Assembly: GCA_947461325.1 (NCBI GenBank)
Contig: CANHLD010000027.1
Location: 1 to 15,259 of the forward strand
Source of the DNA: Comamonadaceae bacterium
GTDB lineage: Bacteria; Pseudomonadota; Gammaproteobacteria; Burkholderiales; Burkholderiaceae_C
Reading direction: 5' to 3'
DNA: 15,259 bases
Shown here: positions 14,604 through 15,259 of the stretch, one piece after another
How positions within the stretch are numbered: the stretch's first letter is position 1
How the letters are laid out: each line of letters opens with the position of its first letter
The notes under the pieces: model-generated
What the model saw: only the letters and a program-made list of their open reading frames with translations
The model's database searches: none
Told to the model about the DNA's origin: nothing
Translations under genes and position numbers: made by a program

Positions 14604-15259
14604 CTATACCTCGCCCCCCCCATTACTTCTGCTGTTATTATTGTTTCTGCCGGTTAACTTATTAACACCTTTCATCACACTATTACCAAGCTTTCCAGCT
14701 AATGACATTGAACTTTTAGCAACAAACTTAGTCGCATTAACCCCAGTCTTCATAATTACTTTAGTCACAGTATCAGTCGTTTTAGCAAGAGGGGTTGCCA
14801 TATGAGTCACAATAGAGAAAAAAGCAGAAACAAAAATACGGTTAACTACCCAAACTCCTAGCGGGTATTGATTTGTAAAGTTATGACTAGAATTAGGATC
14901 TGTGGTAGTCACTTGGCCGTAGTTTCCAGGAATTGATAATTGCATATGAAGATCATTTCGTTCTTGAATACTTTTTGTACCGGGACCAAAAATAGTTCCG
15001 TTCTCATCCAGACCTTTCATTGCATTAAACAACAACGTAATCGTAATGTAGTAAAGCAAGCCCACAGCAGCTTGTGGTGATAACTTAGTTAATAAAGAAT
15101 GTACCGAACCAGACACAAATTTAGCTAGGAAAGATGCAGTTGCTTGAGGCCATGATTTTTTTTCTGTATCAGTTACAGCCAAAACAGATTTCTTGATTTG
15201 CGCTTCGTCTAGCAAGTAAAAAGAAGCAGCAAATAAGCTATCTGGAGCCGGCTTGACTA
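14604..15259 (-). CDS. Unidentified AT-rich membrane protein, C-terminal part (5' truncated by window edge)
   Basis: The last 218 or so residues of a protein whose frame stays open to the right edge. The TTG at 15215 is not needed as a start because codons continue upstream (S-L-F-A-A-S-F-Y). Two hydrophobic segments are visible, around AAVGLLYYITITLLFNAM and VVNRIFVSAFFSIVTHMA, separated by a polar loop with G-N-Y-G-Q-V-T-T-T-D-P-N-S-S. The C-terminal tail is lysine- and asparagine-rich (K-L-T-G-R-N-N-N-N-S-R-S-N-G-G-G-E-V). Base composition is far more AT-rich than the liv genes. A run of eight G on the coding strand (14614-14621) lies six codons before the stop. I do not recognise the family. 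Large multi-helix proteins of type IV secretion systems are one possibility, on weak grounds. Confidence 0.6.
   Translation of the reverse strand, partial: VKPAPDSLFAASFYLLDEAQIKKSVLAVTDTEKKSWPQATASFLAKFVSGSVHSLLTKLSPQAAVGLLYYITITLLFNAMKGLDENGTIFGPGTKSIQERNDLHMQLSIPGNYGQVTTTDPNSSHNFTNQYPLGVWVVNRIFVSAFFSIVTHMATPLAKTTDTVTKVIMKTGVNATKFVAKSSMSLAGKLGNSVMKGVNKLTGRNNNNSRSNGGGEV

Overview
The window looks like a chromosomal stretch from a betaproteobacterium of the order Burkholderiales, probably close to the Comamonadaceae. This is inferred from the fused 1182-residue indolepyruvate:ferredoxin oxidoreductase beginning MNAPL, the livHMGF-livK layout and the moderately GC-rich host-type genes. No RNA gene, CRISPR array or intact mobile element is visible.

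Left part (1-2221). The 3' end of an acetoacetyl-CoA synthetase gene reads in from the left. Facing it is a two-gene unit on the minus strand: a 110-residue three-helix membrane protein (TTG start, strong ribosome binding site), overlapped by four bases (ATGA) by a secreted SLT-type lytic transglycosylase. This pair looks like a mobile-element or phage cell-wall module. Next to it lies a roughly 310-bp internally deleted IS3-family relic at about 1902-2214. Its inverted ends survive, and the start of OrfA is joined almost directly to the end of OrfB.

Middle (2222-5885). An Lrp/AsnC regulator is divergent from a methionine gamma-lyase gene followed by a leucine/valine/phenylalanine dehydrogenase gene. 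This amino-acid cassette is more AT-rich than the genes to its right. It lies between the IS3-family relic and a second relic at about 5280-5450 that matches the end of OrfA from IS2-group elements, which suggests it arrived by IS-associated rearrangement.

Right part (5886-14388). The fused indolepyruvate ferredoxin oxidoreductase is followed by a compact five-gene high-affinity branched-chain amino-acid uptake operon: livH, livM, livG, livF, then the periplasmic binding protein. A bulged hairpin in the livH leader, an AT palindrome upstream of the oxidoreductase and a strong bidirectional terminator at 14521-14548 are visible. At the right edge, on the minus strand, lies the 3' part of an AT-rich membrane-protein gene of unknown function that is unlike the host genes.

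Together the central genes make a plausible route: ABC uptake of Leu/Ile/Val-type amino acids, oxidative deamination by the dehydrogenase (or gamma-elimination of methionine to 2-oxobutyrate), oxidative decarboxylation of 2-oxo acids to acyl-CoA by the oxidoreductase, and acetoacetate activation by acetoacetyl-CoA synthetase. An Lrp-type protein may sense the amino acids. The individual functions are well supported; the joint pathway is inferred from adjacency.
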